Assembly (NCBI GenBank): GCA_018697195.1
Contig: CM031858.1
Location: forward strand, 89,448,918 to 89,512,917
Reading direction: 5' to 3'
DNA from: Certhia americana
Taxonomy: Eukaryota > Chordata > Aves > Passeriformes > Certhiidae
DNA length: 64,000 bases
Positions 35,175 through 48,599 of the stretch are shown piece by piece; the stretch's first letter is position 1, and each line of letters begins with the position of its first letter. Below the pieces are notes generated by a model. That model saw only the letters and a program-made list of their open reading frames with translations. It made no database searches and was not told the origin of the DNA. A program made the translations under genes and the position numbers.

Positions 35175-38100
35175 TACAATGAACATGAATTGTGGAAATA
35201 CTAAAATGTTAGTCTAGGCCTTATGAATAGGTTCACAGCCGTGTGACCTAAATTCTGTGATTGCAATCTTTATTTGCTACTAAATTATTATAGTGAATCA
35301 GGTGGAGCTTTACTGGCATTTTTGTTTCCAAACATGAATGTAGGAGACATAGAAATGGCTTAAATTTTTATGCAGAGGTTACACCTTAACCTGAGACTTA
35401 TGTGCAAGTCAAAGACATTTTCAAGAAGTTTCAAGATGCCTGGTTTGCTAAATTGACTGTGAGGCAAAGAAGTGGATATGAAAGAGAAACTGGGCAATTG
35501 CCATAAGTCAAAATGGGAGGGCTAGTTTTGCACAAACATTTTCAACAAAGGTCTGTAAAAAACTTGAACCTTGGATAAAATATATTAATTTATGCCATTT
35601 TATTTTACAGGTTTGTTTCTAATTAAACAAATTGTGAGCCCATTGTCTGTGACTTGTAATGGGGCCAGCTTACAGATAGATAAATGTCAGAAATGTCAGC
35701 TTCTTAGTGAGCAGATCCTGTGCAGGTGCTTGAAACAGGATCCAGTTTCCAAGGCTCAAACTGATGATCTCTGTTCCTGTGGGACCAAGCTGGAGCAGTC
35801 ATGGTAGCAAATGGCTAATGTATTGCCACTAACCAGAAGGGACTACAATTGGAGCTCAGAGAGCAATCAAGTCACACCACTATGCAAATGAAGGAGGCAA
35901 AAACCCTCAAACTCAGTTACTTGGTCTCTTTGTGCAAAACAACAAAAAAAATAATGACGAGGACACAAAAAACATACCTGTAAATTTGGGTCGAGCTGAT
36001 ATTCACAAGTGCCAGATATGAAAAGTCATTCAATTGTTGGAGGAAAGGAAGGATATAAAACAGAAACAGCAAATAAAATTGCAAGGGTGAACCTAAAATT
36101 TTAGTTCTGATCTAGGCAGCTGGAGAGCAATAACACAGGTCTGTCTGGCTGTAAAGTGCACTGGCATGGTGACTCTGGGCAAGGAAACCTGGTAATATAT
36201 GTGGTAAAAAACCCGAAGGAGTAAACATGTAGGAAATAAATAGAAACTGCAAAATATCAGGGCTCTGAGAGCTCCAATAGGCGTTAGCTGATCTAATCAG
36301 CTTACATGGGGCCTCTGTCTACAACCGTGTCCGTGGACCCAGAAGCCTCACTTTGTCTTCAGCTTGGGACTGCTGGTGTGACCCTAACTCCAGGAGAGAC
36401 CTCATACCTATGTTGTAGGTAGCTTGTCTCCCACATGGAAGCCTTTAGATGTTCTTTATTGCCTGTCTTCTGTCTTTGTTGTCTAGGTTGACTTTGGACC
36501 TTTGTTGTAGCTTCATTTCCACTTCTTTCTCTGGCTCTTTCGCTGGAGAGCCTGTATGGTCTCTGGACCTGGTTCATCATGTTGCCATCTCTGGGACGTC
36601 CAGAGTGCCTTGTTCCCAGTAAGCAGTCTGATCTGTCTCCTGTGTTCAGAGGTGGGACTGCTGTGGTCACTGCAAGGCACTGCTTGCACTGGGTTGTTGG
36701 CACCTTGGGGCTTCCATACACTACATCAGGGAGCAGCTGAGCCCTTTGCTTCTTCCTGACACCACGTAAATCCTTCTAACTCATAGAAATCAGTTGGGTG
36801 GTGGTTGATGACATGCATTTAACCAAGACTGAGCTAACTGAGCCTATCTATTTTACCTGTAAAATTTGATAAGAAAGCTGGAAAGCAAAAATACAAGGGC
36901 TGAAATAGTAGTTAGTTTGGAGTCCTGAATGATAAATGACTTCTTAATAAGTGTCAGGGAGAACATCCTGAAGTTTCATCCATATGAGTTCCTCATGCAG
37001 GTGTGGGCTAGGTGAGGCAAATTGCAAGAGAGCAGTATGCTTTCAAAGTTGTATCTTTCACTGAATGTTTCCTAACTCCAGGGATAGAAACCATAATGGC
37101 AGCTAGACATAATGAGTGGGAGCTCAGTAAAGAGGAGGGATTTGTTTAGTCTTGTCTTGAACTTTTCTTAATGGGATGAAATTAGTAGAATTCCTTGAAA
37201 TAGAAACATCTCCTTGACAATTTTGCTAAATAACTCTCAAAACTAGCAAATACTCAACAATGGGGAGGGTCGCTGCATAGAATGAAGCGTGATGTATTAG
37301 AAAGGGGAGTTGGAAAAAAGCACAAAAGGGAAGAAGAAACTCTTGTTCTAGAACATTGCTAATATTTTCTAAAGGGAAAAAAAAAGTCAACATAGATGTA
37401 ATGAATGGGGTTATCATAAACTGTTGTCTGATAAATACTGAACTACTCAGTAGTCCTCCGACCAAGTAACACCATCAGAGAAGAGAGTTGATGGAGCTTG
37501 TTAAAAATCTATCAAGAAATGTGGAGGTTCACTATCCCTGACTCCTCAGTGTCATTTGTTTTTTCAGTACGAGCTGAAACAGGTAGGGTAATAAAGAGTA
37601 CAGCATCTGTATTCATACTCGTCTCTGTATTTATGGCATAGTATGATGACTGTGTTGCGTAGTAAAAACTTTCAGTTTTCAGTAAAAACTGAAACATTAC
37701 TAATAATCTGTGATAAGTGTATGGCCAAAAATCTGAAATAAGCCCACATAAACTGGAGCTGCTTCAAAAAGAAGTTGTGTTCTTTTGGCCTGAGGTCAAG
37801 GAAGAGGGAATTCCTACTAGCGATGACAACATATACTATATAGGGATTACTAGTACTGTAAGCACTCCCAGATGTGTGCAGTTTCACAGTTTTTAAAAAT
37901 AGCTGCTTTTGTGCAAGGAGAAGGAAATCCATTTGAATGTGACTTGACACTGACATGGTTAAAACCATCTGTGTTGGTTTCCTTCGGTTTCAGAACGGAT
38001 TCTTGCATTCATGAGCTTGGATGGTCTTGAAACAAACAAAAAGGCTAACAAGATCAATGGCTCAAACAGAAAATCTGAGCTCTGTAAAAAGTAAATGCAC

Positions 38101-41100
38101 CACCGAGTATTGAGTAAGTCTAAGGAGTACAAGGAATCTTTGTGACTAAGTTGCTGTCTGCATTTGGCTCTCTGGAATCAGCAATCCTCAGACCCCTGGC
38201 CAGCTGGAAAATCTGCGGAGTGATGATGTCATGGCATCTGACATAGACCTCAGATAGAGATGCAGCACTGCTAAAGTGTGGGCCACAATAGACAGTGGGG
38301 AAAAGTTAATTGCTGAGGTTTTCTGGAAGCTGGATAGAAGGTGCTGGTTTACAGTAAGTGTACTCACATATTCCTTGAAAGTCTGTATGGTTGCAGGTTC
38401 TGAAGGCACAAATGGGATTTGATCACTTTAAGTACGTGATGAGTTTGGCTGTGGCTGCACAGAACCCAACACAAGTTATAAAATTCATGTGAAGCTATCT
38501 GTGAACATAAATTAAGATGTGAGGGCCCATGTGGAGCCAAGATATGTAATACTAGGGTACCTGAGATGGCTGTCCGAAAACTGACTGGTTTGACAGTGAG
38601 TGGTGGTGAAGTATTTATTACAATTTGCATGAAAGCTAAAAAAAATTATGAAAAATCTGAAAAAGATACCAGAAGACATATGTTTAAAAGAAAAAAGGAA
38701 GATATAACTTGCTTGGTCAGAGACTTATTGATAAAATCAAAAATCTTGGATGTTATTATGGTTTAAATAATTCTTTGAAGAACTAGGAACTATTAATATG
38801 CTTATTGGTGTAACTGAAAGGGAGTTTCCAAGGTTATGTTATGATTCAATATCACCAGACTTCCGTCTGTCTCTTACATGGGGATACCAGTACCTCAAAT
38901 GAATTGTGATTGATTAATGACTTTCTCTGTGCAAATATGATCTGAAATATGTTATGTACTTTTTGTCATGCTGTTTATTCCTTGGACCTAATGCGTGTGA
39001 ATCACTTCAGAGGTGTTGGAAATTTGTTCCACTATTTTTAATGGTAGTCCTTAGAAAATACAGTGCATAATCCTCTCAATGCTACTTTAAGCAGACACTG
39101 TATAATCAGTTGATATTCTCATAGCCCAGGTAGTCTCTCTACAGGATCATTTATTCAAACTAATAATTTAATACAGAACCAAAATGTGCATTGTCAAAAA
39201 TGCCACACTGAGTTCTTTCAAGGTTGAAACCTCCACTTGAACCATTTTTAATGGCTGTTTAATTGTTGTATTATTCGAGTTGATTTAGAAAGGTTTGAAA
39301 AGATCATCAAGCCAATAACTAGGAGAGTGAGAAACAGAGGTGGATTTTAGGGAAGTAGACCACTAAACTCCAACTTGTGGAAGATACAGTTTTTCAGGAA
39401 ACTGGTCTGAGAGATAGGAGAGCCAAAGGTAGGCAGGTATTCCTTGAATACATGAGTAGTAAGGACATACATAATTTTCCATTCTGCATGAAAAATAAGA
39501 AATATAGTAAGATATCAGCTTTTTAAAAATTGTTCTTCATTTACATCAGGTGAAAGAAGGACACAGAAAGGAAAAGATCAGGTTATTCTCAGAAGAATAG
39601 CAAAACTAAGAAGATAATGGCACAAAAAAGAAACAAATTGGACAGGTAGCAGGGAATCATTGTGTGCTCTAGCATTAAGAGAAAACTCAAGGAAATTATT
39701 CAATCTTCATTAATTAAAATTCAATCTTCACTAAAATGACCATCTGCAAAAGGTAGCTAATTCAATGCAGTCCAGTGAGAAAGAAGGGAGAATCTCAGCC
39801 TTGAATGAGGGATGTACAGTTTGGAGACAGTTAAGATTGGTAGATTCTCCTGAAGTGTCTGAGCCCGGGGTTCCTCCTCCCAGGGTGACTGCAGCATTAT
39901 CTGCTGTAATCAACTGCCTCTGCAGCCAGACCTGGGATGGGGTGGCTGCTCATGGCCTTGTAGTGTGTGAGCTCTGTGTTGGCAACTGAAGGGAAAATTG
40001 TATTGGTGTTTGAAGTCATTTTGTCTTCTGCTGTTCTGTCACTATGGAGTGACATAGCTTCCTGTCCTACAAAGTTATTCCAGTTTCCCACCTGCACAGC
40101 TTCCTCTCCTGCAACTAAAGATACGCAGCTACCACACTAAAGGACTTCAGAGAGGTTTTGCTTTACAGTACTTTCTAGTTTAAAGATAGTTATTGAATTA
40201 TAGGTTTTATCTGGGATGTTAACTTTGCATCTACAGCTGGGCAAAATATCAGTGTCTATGAATTCATTCCTGTACTAGGTTTAGAGCAAGAATAGATCTA
40301 ATAGAATAGAGCTAATTCTAGCCTGAAACTAGTGTTCTCTTTAGTTAAAAACACATTAAATGTAGTAGTCATTAAAGTAGTTTTTTTTTTTTCTAGGCAA
40401 TGTTGTGCTCTGTTGTTACAACTCTCCCCTAAAGGCAAATGTAACTGAGGCTCTTGTTAATAGATCCCTTGGTGTGGATTAGAGTGAAATGACACTGAAT
40501 GACCAGTGTTTATATATCTTTATATCTATATCTACATGTAGGGTTTATTTTAGAACACTTTGCTTGCAATGGAAAGGAGGTATGTACCCATTCTGGTTAT
40601 TATCTATAGTAATAAAAGAAAAAAAGTATAAAGATATCACTTAAGAAAATATATGAAGAAAAGAAAGAGAAAGAATAAAAGTAGATAATGGAAAGACATC
40701 ACCACCAGTGGATCCAGCAATGAGACTTGATGCAATTTAGATGTGTGTTGGTCAAAATGATGGTCACAGTATTGATTCGTTGAGGGTGGGGGAAGTCTCA
40801 CCACATAAAGTTTAATGAATTAAAATAGGTTCAGTTCTGGTGGGAGCACCCAGGTACCTTCCTTAGGGGCAAATTTAACACTGCCTGTTGCAACACCGTG
40901 GATCATGAGCAGACCTCAGGAGGAAGGCCCCTTAAATGAGTCTGGGGGCATTTTGGGGGTCTTTGATGGTTCACCCTCCAAGACATGACAACTGCCTCTC
41001 ACATCAGGGTAGTTGAGCCAGTCATGCCCCATCAGAAGGGATGAACACCTTCAGACCTATGTGTGAATAGGACAGGGAGTTTTTTCACCTGAGCCAGCTG

Positions 41101-44100
41101 TGTAAGGGAAGACATTGGCAAGATAAAAAAGCTCTATCCCACCTAGCAGGATTTGCTTCTTATCAGCCTTCTCTCTTATCTGGCTCAAAACCCAGCTTGT
41201 TGCTAAACAAACGTTTGGTTTGGCCTTCTTCTGGCAGTGGGTCTGCAGCCCTTCTGTCTTATGCACACCAGAGATTTTTCCAAGACACAAAAAACTTCTC
41301 TCCTTCTCCTTCGGTTGGTGGATGCAAATCTGATCTCAGCAAAGCATCCTGCTGCTTTTGTAAATGGTTGATTGTTTGAGTCATTAAGATTTCAGTCTCT
41401 CATGTCTATGGAAAGTAAACTAGATCAAAGTTTTATTTTCATTGTATTTAAAATCAATATCTTAGAGCTATTTTTTTCATGACAGAATAATACTTTTTTA
41501 ATGAGGTTTAAAAATTTTGGATAAGATTTTTATCCTCTGCTAAATTATGATGTTTGGATAGGATATTGGAGAAAAATACGTGTGTGTGTGTGTGTGTGTG
41601 TATGCACAATGTAAAGATCTCTGTGCAGAGATGCTGGACAGATATATAGCATCTATATGTATTTTGTATATATACACATATTCTTGCAACAAAGATACAT
41701 TTCTGTAATAGAGTTTTATTGATAAGATGAACATAATTTCATAAATACACATGCAGGGTAAATGCAGAAGTACTGCAGTTACATACTGCTGCGTTATTTT
41801 GTACTGCATGTTTCTATATGTGTGTGCACATGCATGTCTGTATGTCTCAGTCCTGATGCCAGTGGATGCAGCAGCTGGAGCTTGTTCTGTTTTTCAGCAT
41901 CTGTGGGTGCACATACAAGTCAGAGCGTCTCACAGAGACGATTCTGCCACCTACAGAATGGTGGGGAAGAGGCTATGTGTGGTCCAGCACATCCTGCCAC
42001 AGTCTGCAGTTACTGAATAACTCCTTGTGCTTTGAGGGAAGTGCTGAAACTGCTTTTTTGTCTTTGGCAGTACAAAACGACTTTGTGTGCGATAAGAATC
42101 TTTTTCTGATTGCATGAACTAAAGATTAAATAGCTATTAATATAGTAATTACTGAGACAGGAATCTAATGGTGTGGCTGTGAAAAGTGTCACGGAGTACC
42201 TTAGAGTGAGAAGTGTCTATAATCAGTCTTAGAGGACTGAAGTACATGCTGCTAATACTAGATGTGGTTTTGTCTCTTAGACCCAGGCCTTCTCTTGCAC
42301 ACAGCTCTGTCCCATCCCTTCTGCTGGCAAAATTCTTCAAGTAGCAATACTGTGAGCTGAATCTGTAGCAACCTGAGGAAAAAGTAACCTGAGAGGAAAA
42401 AAGATGAGATCAGACCCCGATGCGATTCACACTGCAGCTGTATTAACACCTGGGCAAGGCGGATTGTATGTAAGCATAGCAGGACTAGGCAGGTGTGCAG
42501 GACTTCCCACTTGGCAGCAAGCCACCTTTAGTTTCTGGATCTGGGGCTGAAGTGACTGCTCTAAGTGAGCTCAGAAAATGTTTTTATTTTTTTTGTTATT
42601 CTAACTGATAACACAGATATAAAAGTGGATCTGAAAACTGACTGCAGAAATGGTTCTCTCTTTCAGGATAAAATATAGCTGAAATAAATATTTATCATTG
42701 GCTGATGTCCCTGTTTTGTCTGTTTTTTGTCTTCTTGGCAGAATCAAGATCTAAAATAAAAAAATAATTCTAAGAAATTTGTAACATATCCATTATGCAT
42801 AAAAATCAAATGTGACATTCTTTCACTGCTATTTATTCTATATGTTAAAATTTAGAGCTCCCCGTGGACTATGTTGTAAGAGAAATACTGATTAATGAAG
42901 CATTTCATAAATATTTGGTATATATATTGAGCAGATTTTGGGAGAATTCAGAGTTCTAGTACAGGGTAAGAATGAGGAGCTAAGAAGTACTAGGACTTGT
43001 TTAGCAGAGATCAGTATAAAATTAAGGAACTCAGTTCCAGAGAATGAAGATAGAAGCATATTTTACCCTCAGTGATTGTTCCATGCTATGCTTTTGTTTT
43101 ATGATGTATCATTGTTTGCTTAATTAAAACCCCCTGTTGATTCCATTGAGAATGTAACCAAAAGAAACAGTGCAATACCAGTTTTTTTGGACTCTGCCAC
43201 TGTATTGCATATTGTAAACATATTTAAGATACGTTAAGAAAATTAAGTGTTTGTTAAATTCTGCTAAAATATACATTAATTTGCATACATATATGTATAC
43301 GTGCACTTTTATAGAAAGCAGTAAGTGTAATTTTACAAGTCATAAGTGTCAGCTACTTCTGTTCATACCATTTTGGACAAGATTAAAGTGAAAAGAACCA
43401 AAGCATAAGTTTAGTGGGATCATTTTCCAAATCAGGAAAAATGATGGTATTTGACAACATGATATTGTTAGTATTTGCTGAGCATTTATTAAGATATTTG
43501 TTGCCTGTATCTTCAATGACTTGACTGTGTAATAGGTGTACTTTACAAAAGAAGTAGTATACTGTTTTATTGTAATAAAAATGCTATTTGTGCAATAAGG
43601 CATGAACTCTGATCTCATTACACAGGTTGTTATACATTTGGTTGAAATTTTGTTTACAGGCTAGTTTATGCCCCTAGTTGAGACCATTATAAAACAGAAT
43701 TCTTCATCAAGATGACCACTTCCTGAGTCTTTAACATGTATTTCCAGGCTTGCAGGGGAGTGACATGTCTAGCTGGAGTTCTGCAGGAAAATAGAAAGTG
43801 AAATAGCTTAATTTTTCTCATAAATACTCGAAATTGCATAAACTGATGTACAGATATGCTGAAGAGGTACTTAGAGATCCATTTAACTTGAAATTAGGAC
43901 CCTGCTGTAGCTCAGCCTGTTCACTGACTGCACTGCAGAGTATGCCAATGTCACTATTACAACATGGATATATAGGTGCCATTTGGATAAAAAAGTTTGA
44001 AGGTTTACCTCAATGTGGCTAATCTTTGTGACATCATACCAGTTACAGATGTACCTGAAAGGTTGAAACCCAGATGTCGTGAGCTGAGAAACTTCCTAAG

Positions 44101-45070
44101 AATAGATCTGTCTGCCACAGCCTGATGAAATAAAATGATTTTTCCTGTCTCCTTTTTCACTCCATTTCTTCACAATGGAAACTTCTGCACTCCCTTCTGT
44201 TGCTTAAGCCTCTGGTTAATTGTGCCTTGAGTGTATGGGCAGATGCCACCAGTGGTGACGCCTATCTGTACTGTTAGACAATTAGTGGAATAAAGGTGTG
44301 GCTTCCTGAAATTCTTGAACATTTCCTCAGTTTGTCCTGTCATTAGGTTTGGGCATATTCTTATTGATAGCTTCTGAACTTTCTGTTATGTATTTTGTTT
44401 GTGGGCAGAGGTGTGCTACTTTTAAAGATCTTCCTGAAGTGCTAAGTGGCAGTGCAGCTTGTAGTCAATTTTTCAGCAGCATGACTTAGGTTTGAAGCAT
44501 GCCTGGTCAAAGCATGTGTGAAAGGTGGTCCTGAAAGTTGATGAATTGTCAAGATCTACAGGATTTTCACACCCCTATTTCCATGTGGTGATGGAAAGCC
44601 ATAGTTAGTGAGCTGGCATGTCCAATTCCTTGTCAAGTTTATGGAGTGGCAAAAACGTTGCCAGAACTGTCTTGCAAAGGCAATGATCTGAGAAACTCTT
44701 GCCTTAAAGTCAGAGCTCAACCTCTCATGATTTTTCAAACCTTTTCTTATGTGTTGTCAGCAATATCCTTTTAATGAGGAAAAAAAGGAGAGGTTGCAGC
44801 CTCCTTCTTATCATATTTGTTGGTATCACTGGGAAGAAGTTTTACTCTTTCCCAGTTAAGAGTACGTAGTGCTTTGAAGTTTTGGTACTTTTACCTCATT
44901 TGTGATAACTTCTGTTCTGTATTCCTCTTGCTATCCATGCTGATGTTCAAAGTCTGTTATCAGCGTCTGTTTTCAAACAGATACAAAACACTAATTCAGC
45001 TCCTGGTCCAATTTCTATAATCATTTTTTTTTTTCTTTCAAAACTCACCAAATCATGATATGCCTTTTTT
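35175..45070. other. Unique non-coding stretch
   Basis: No gene is recognised. GC-richer patches at 36.30-36.77 and 40.78-41.35 kb open short ORFs with no domain. An ORF at 35592-35807 follows a good splice acceptor (see findings). A TG microsatellite lies at 41580-41602 and a short perfect hairpin (10-bp stem, 5-base loop) at 37670-37694. Confidence 0.5.
41580..41602. repeat. (TG)n microsatellite
   Basis: About eleven GT/TG dinucleotides without interruption. Confidence 0.9.
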
Positions 45071-45077
45071 CACCCTC

Positions 45078-45115
45078 TTTTTTTTAGTTTTTTTTAGTTT
45101 TTTTTTTTTTTTTTT
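45078..45115. repeat. T-tract with AG spacers
   Basis: T8-AG-T8-AG-T18. A very similar TTTAGTTTTTTTTAG string recurs at about 46188-46214. Confidence 0.9.
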
Positions 45116-46187
45116 AAATTTTGGCTCTACTCTGCTGTACCATTGGCAAAGTAGAAGTTGGCAAGTTCCATTCAATTTCCATGTTATTGTTGAGGTTAAA
45201 TGGCCCTCATAATCCTTGCAGAATTTTTCAGCTCTTCATTTGTAGCTGATAGCCAACTTTGTGACATTTATTCATTTAATCAGATTGTGACTCTGCTCTA
45301 GCTGTCTCTAGTTTCCTAAGTATCCTACTATCTTTGAAAGATACTTCAGTGTCTAAATTGCTTAGTTCATTTGGGGTTCCCTGAAGAGCCCCTAGGTTTA
45401 CTGAAGTTTATGATAATTGAGCTATGAAACTATTATTTTCATCCTTTGATTTAATTTATACTTAGCTCTCAAAGTTGAAGTATTTAAGTCTTCAGTACAT
45501 GGCAAAATAAAATTTAAATAGTGTAAGTTTTTGTTAGCTCTGGGTATTTGTTATACACTTTGTTGGTAGTAAAATCCAATAGTGAGACACCTCCACTGCA
45601 ATCACTACCTGCTAATGAACTGCTAATAATTACCTGCTAGAACTTCAGTCAGTTCTAGTCCTTGTCAGGAAATTTGTCTCCTGTCACAATAGTGAATAGT
45701 ATTTCACTTTCCAATGATGTTCCAGTGATCATTATCCAAGATTGTATCTGACCATGGAAGTCATAAAAAGTGTTTCCTTCATAATGCCTTATAGTTTAGC
45801 GAGTGCCCTACAGAATTGTCTTTAGAATTGTCTTTCCTGAATGGTATCTGTCCTTCTTTATCTATGCTCCAGTTCTGAATTCTATGTTGACAAGCTTATG
45901 TTTTCTCCTTAACGTATTTTTTTAGATCCTATAAAAGTAATTCAAGACCTTCTATTGTGTTTAGAAAGCTTTACACCTCAGAGTTGTTTCTTACTCCATT
46001 GTTATACAGAGCAGACTCAGGCATATCATCTTCTTTTACCTGATCGCTGTTCACAGTCAATTCTTTTTATTTACCATACGTTCTCCTGTTACCACAGGAC
46101 TATTGAGAATCCATGTCTGGGTTCTCATTTATCCTATATTTTTTCTTTCCACTAGTGTTTGGACTTCTATAATTTCTTAGTTTGAAG

Positions 46188-46250
46188 TTTAGTTTTTTTT
46201 AGTTTTTTTTTTTTAAAAACTGTGTTTTTTTAAAAAAAAGTTTTTTTTTA
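46188..46250. repeat. T/A-tract cluster
   Basis: T8-AG-T12-A5 followed by alternating T7, A8 and T9 runs. The A and T runs are complementary and can fold back on themselves. Confidence 0.85.
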
Positions 46251-46889
46251 AAGAACTGTGTTCTTAACAGTTGTGTCAGCTTTGATCCCCGGTAGCTATT
46301 CCCTGGAACATTCAAGTCAAGTTTATCTCTTGAAAATTTACTTCCTTCAATAAATGCACCTCAACTATAGTTGCTTCTTACACCACTCATCATTTAACTA
46401 TTGGTTAGTCTAATATCTTATTAGACATTTTACTTCTCTTGTGACTTGATGCCTCTGAAGTTCACACAAATGTCTATTTGTTTGCAAGTATTCCCTGAAA
46501 CAGTTAGTCCTTCATATTTTTTTTTTCCCAGTGGGAATTGGGAAGTACTGGTTTTGAGGGGTTGTAATTGTTTCTCAGGTTCCTTGTGATGCTCCCCAGT
46601 TGCAGGTCCACCTGCCAGTTGCATGTAACAGGCACGATGCCATTTTGGTTTCTTGACCCCTTTCCATGAGCAGCCTGTTGCATGTAGCAAGGAGGCTGTG
46701 ACTGCACAGACCTGCTCTTGTGATTTCAAGCCTAGCAAGAGATTAAACCAGGACTGCCTGTGTAGCCTCCACTTGGGGCCTGGATTATGCCCGGGGGGCT
46801 ACCTCAGGACTTCAGGGCAAAAGTCCGGACGTGGCAAAATAAAATATAAGAGGCAGGCACAATTGGGTTACCCGAAAAGAAAAAAAGGA

Positions 46890-47225
46890 TGTTAATGCTA
46901 AAAAATAACAAACCAGAGAGAAGGTGAACACCCTGCAGGGTTAATCACAAAAGGCAAGGGGTGGAGTCTGAGGGCAGGGTACCAATCAGGAGTGAGGATT
47001 AGTTATATGCAAATAAGTGCTGCAAGTGTTAACCAATGGAAACAGAGGAAACAAAGAACATTTGCATAACAGCTCCTAGGGGATGATGGGAGTGAACCTC
47101 CTGCTCACCCTAACCACTGTGATTTGTTTATTACTACTGGGGTGCTTTGCTTGCTTCTAAGGCTGCAAGCATCAGGCTTCAGCTTGCTCAACCCCAAAAA
47201 CCTGTCCTTCCAAGTATTGCTCTGG
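46890..47225 (+). mobile_element. Possible solitary LTR of an endogenous retrovirus
   Basis: A purine run (AAAAGAAAAAAAGGA, ending at 46889) is followed by TGTTAATG, as expected where a polypurine tract meets the 5' end of an LTR. Inside are a canonical CCAATCAGG box (46982), an octamer ATGCAAAT (47007-47014), a second CCAAT (47033) and an inverted octamer ATTTGCAT (47060-47067). A later stem-loop-like stretch (GCTTGC...GCAAGC near 47.15 kb) could be part of R/U5. Against this, I see no plus-strand AATAAA, no clear CA end and no target-site duplication, and no viral coding sequence is recognisable next to it. The borders, especially the 3' one, are guesses. Confidence 0.3.
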
Positions 47226-47682
47226 CCTTTACTTATGAGTGTCATTTTCAGTTGCTCCTGCAACTCTTGAGCGTCCTGTCTTTTTTCTTTGTCTGTTCCT
47301 AGATACTGAATTAGTTCTCCTTGAGTTGCTGTTGCCCGATATTCTTCTTGCCTTATTTCAGAACTAGCGTGTATTTTGCTCCTTCATGCTACTCTTATTT
47401 TTTTTAAACTTTTTTTTTTTTTTTAAGACATGTTGTCTCTAGCATCATCAATTGAATTCTGAGCCCTTATGAGCTCATTTTGTGTGCATTTTCCAGGTGT
47501 CCCACTGAATGATAATAAAGATCCCACTCTTTCATTACCTTATTACCTTGTATCCTTACCCTCCTATGCTTCAGGGATAACCATCACCCTTTAAAAAAGT
47601 CTGATTGTCTTTACCTAACCATCCCTACTTGGAGTTGCGACCAGAAGATTGAAGATTTGGTCACACATCTGCACTCATTTTG

Positions 47683-47685
<3 letters not shown>

Positions 47686-47713
<28 letters not shown>
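47686..47713. repeat. Poly(T), 28 bases
   Basis: This is the longest homopolymer of the window. It may be the inverted tail of a retroposon or simple slippage. No element body is recognised beside it. Confidence 0.95.
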
Positions 47714-47717
<4 letters not shown>

Positions 47718-48299
47718 GCTGAACTACTTGGGTATGTTGAGTTGACAAATTACTTGAGTTTTCAAGGATGATGTAATCATTGTCCTGTACATTACTACTT
47801 GTGCCTTAAAACTTCTCTCTTGGTAAAGATACTACACACACGCTGTGTATGCTATTGTGCTATTAAATGATGCAGGGACAAGTGGTGCCTCTCGTGCTCT
47901 ACAAGAGTTTTTGTTTAATACATATAAGACTATGTGGTCATTTCTTTCACTACATTAAACTTACTGACAACTTGGAGCCCATGAATATTGCTGGTTTGTG
48001 TTGTGAAGGGAATTCTTTGAATTTACAGAAAGAAGGATACTGTGCATAAAGAACATGAGTTTAAAAAAACCTGTTTTCAGGGAAGAATTGAAAGCATAAA
48101 CATGAGCAATAAATAATTGTTCTGTTTGCATTCAAAAAGTAAGTGTTGTGGAGAACTGTAAATCCAATAAGTGATTAACATATGAAAGAGGAGACAATAT
48201 AGCTAAAAAAGTAAATTTTTTTTTTTTTTGGTGCATTTAGGGAGAACTGGTTGAGATTTTTCAAAAAGTTAAGGCTTTTTGATGTGGGAAAAATGGGAG

Positions 48300-48353
48300 G
48301 ATCTTTCTCAAATCTGATTATTGATAGATCTTTCTGAAATCTAGTTATTGATA
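48300..48353. repeat. 27-bp tandem duplication
   Basis: Two head-to-tail copies beginning GATCTTTCT and ending TTATTGATA, with only about three differences. Confidence 0.9.
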
Positions 48354-48599
48354 GATGAGGTCTCTGAGCAAAAAATAAAAGATACATCTACAGACAGAGA
48401 GGACATTCATTTAGAACCTCTAAAGAAACTTGGAGATGAAACAGCTAAAACATTACAACCTGTCAGTAAATTAACTGTTAGGTAAACTAGAGAAATTTTT
48501 TTGGAAGGATATACATTTTAGATGGAAAAATAGAAAACATATATTGGGATTAGCCTTTATCTTCTGTTAAAAATAAACAAACAAAAAAACCCGAGGAAA

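Larger units (their letters stand above)
47230..48590. other. Unique stretch with long T-tracts
   Basis: No gene is recognised. It holds T-tracts at 47398-47424 and 47686-47713, another near 48.22 kb, and a 27-bp tandem duplication at 48300-48353. Confidence 0.55.

Noticed and set aside
35860..36770. ATGCAAAT, AATAAA and CCAAT motifs plus a GC-rich patch, considered as another LTR
   Set aside because: Motifs are scattered over 400 bp, with no TG/CA ends and no target-site duplication visible.
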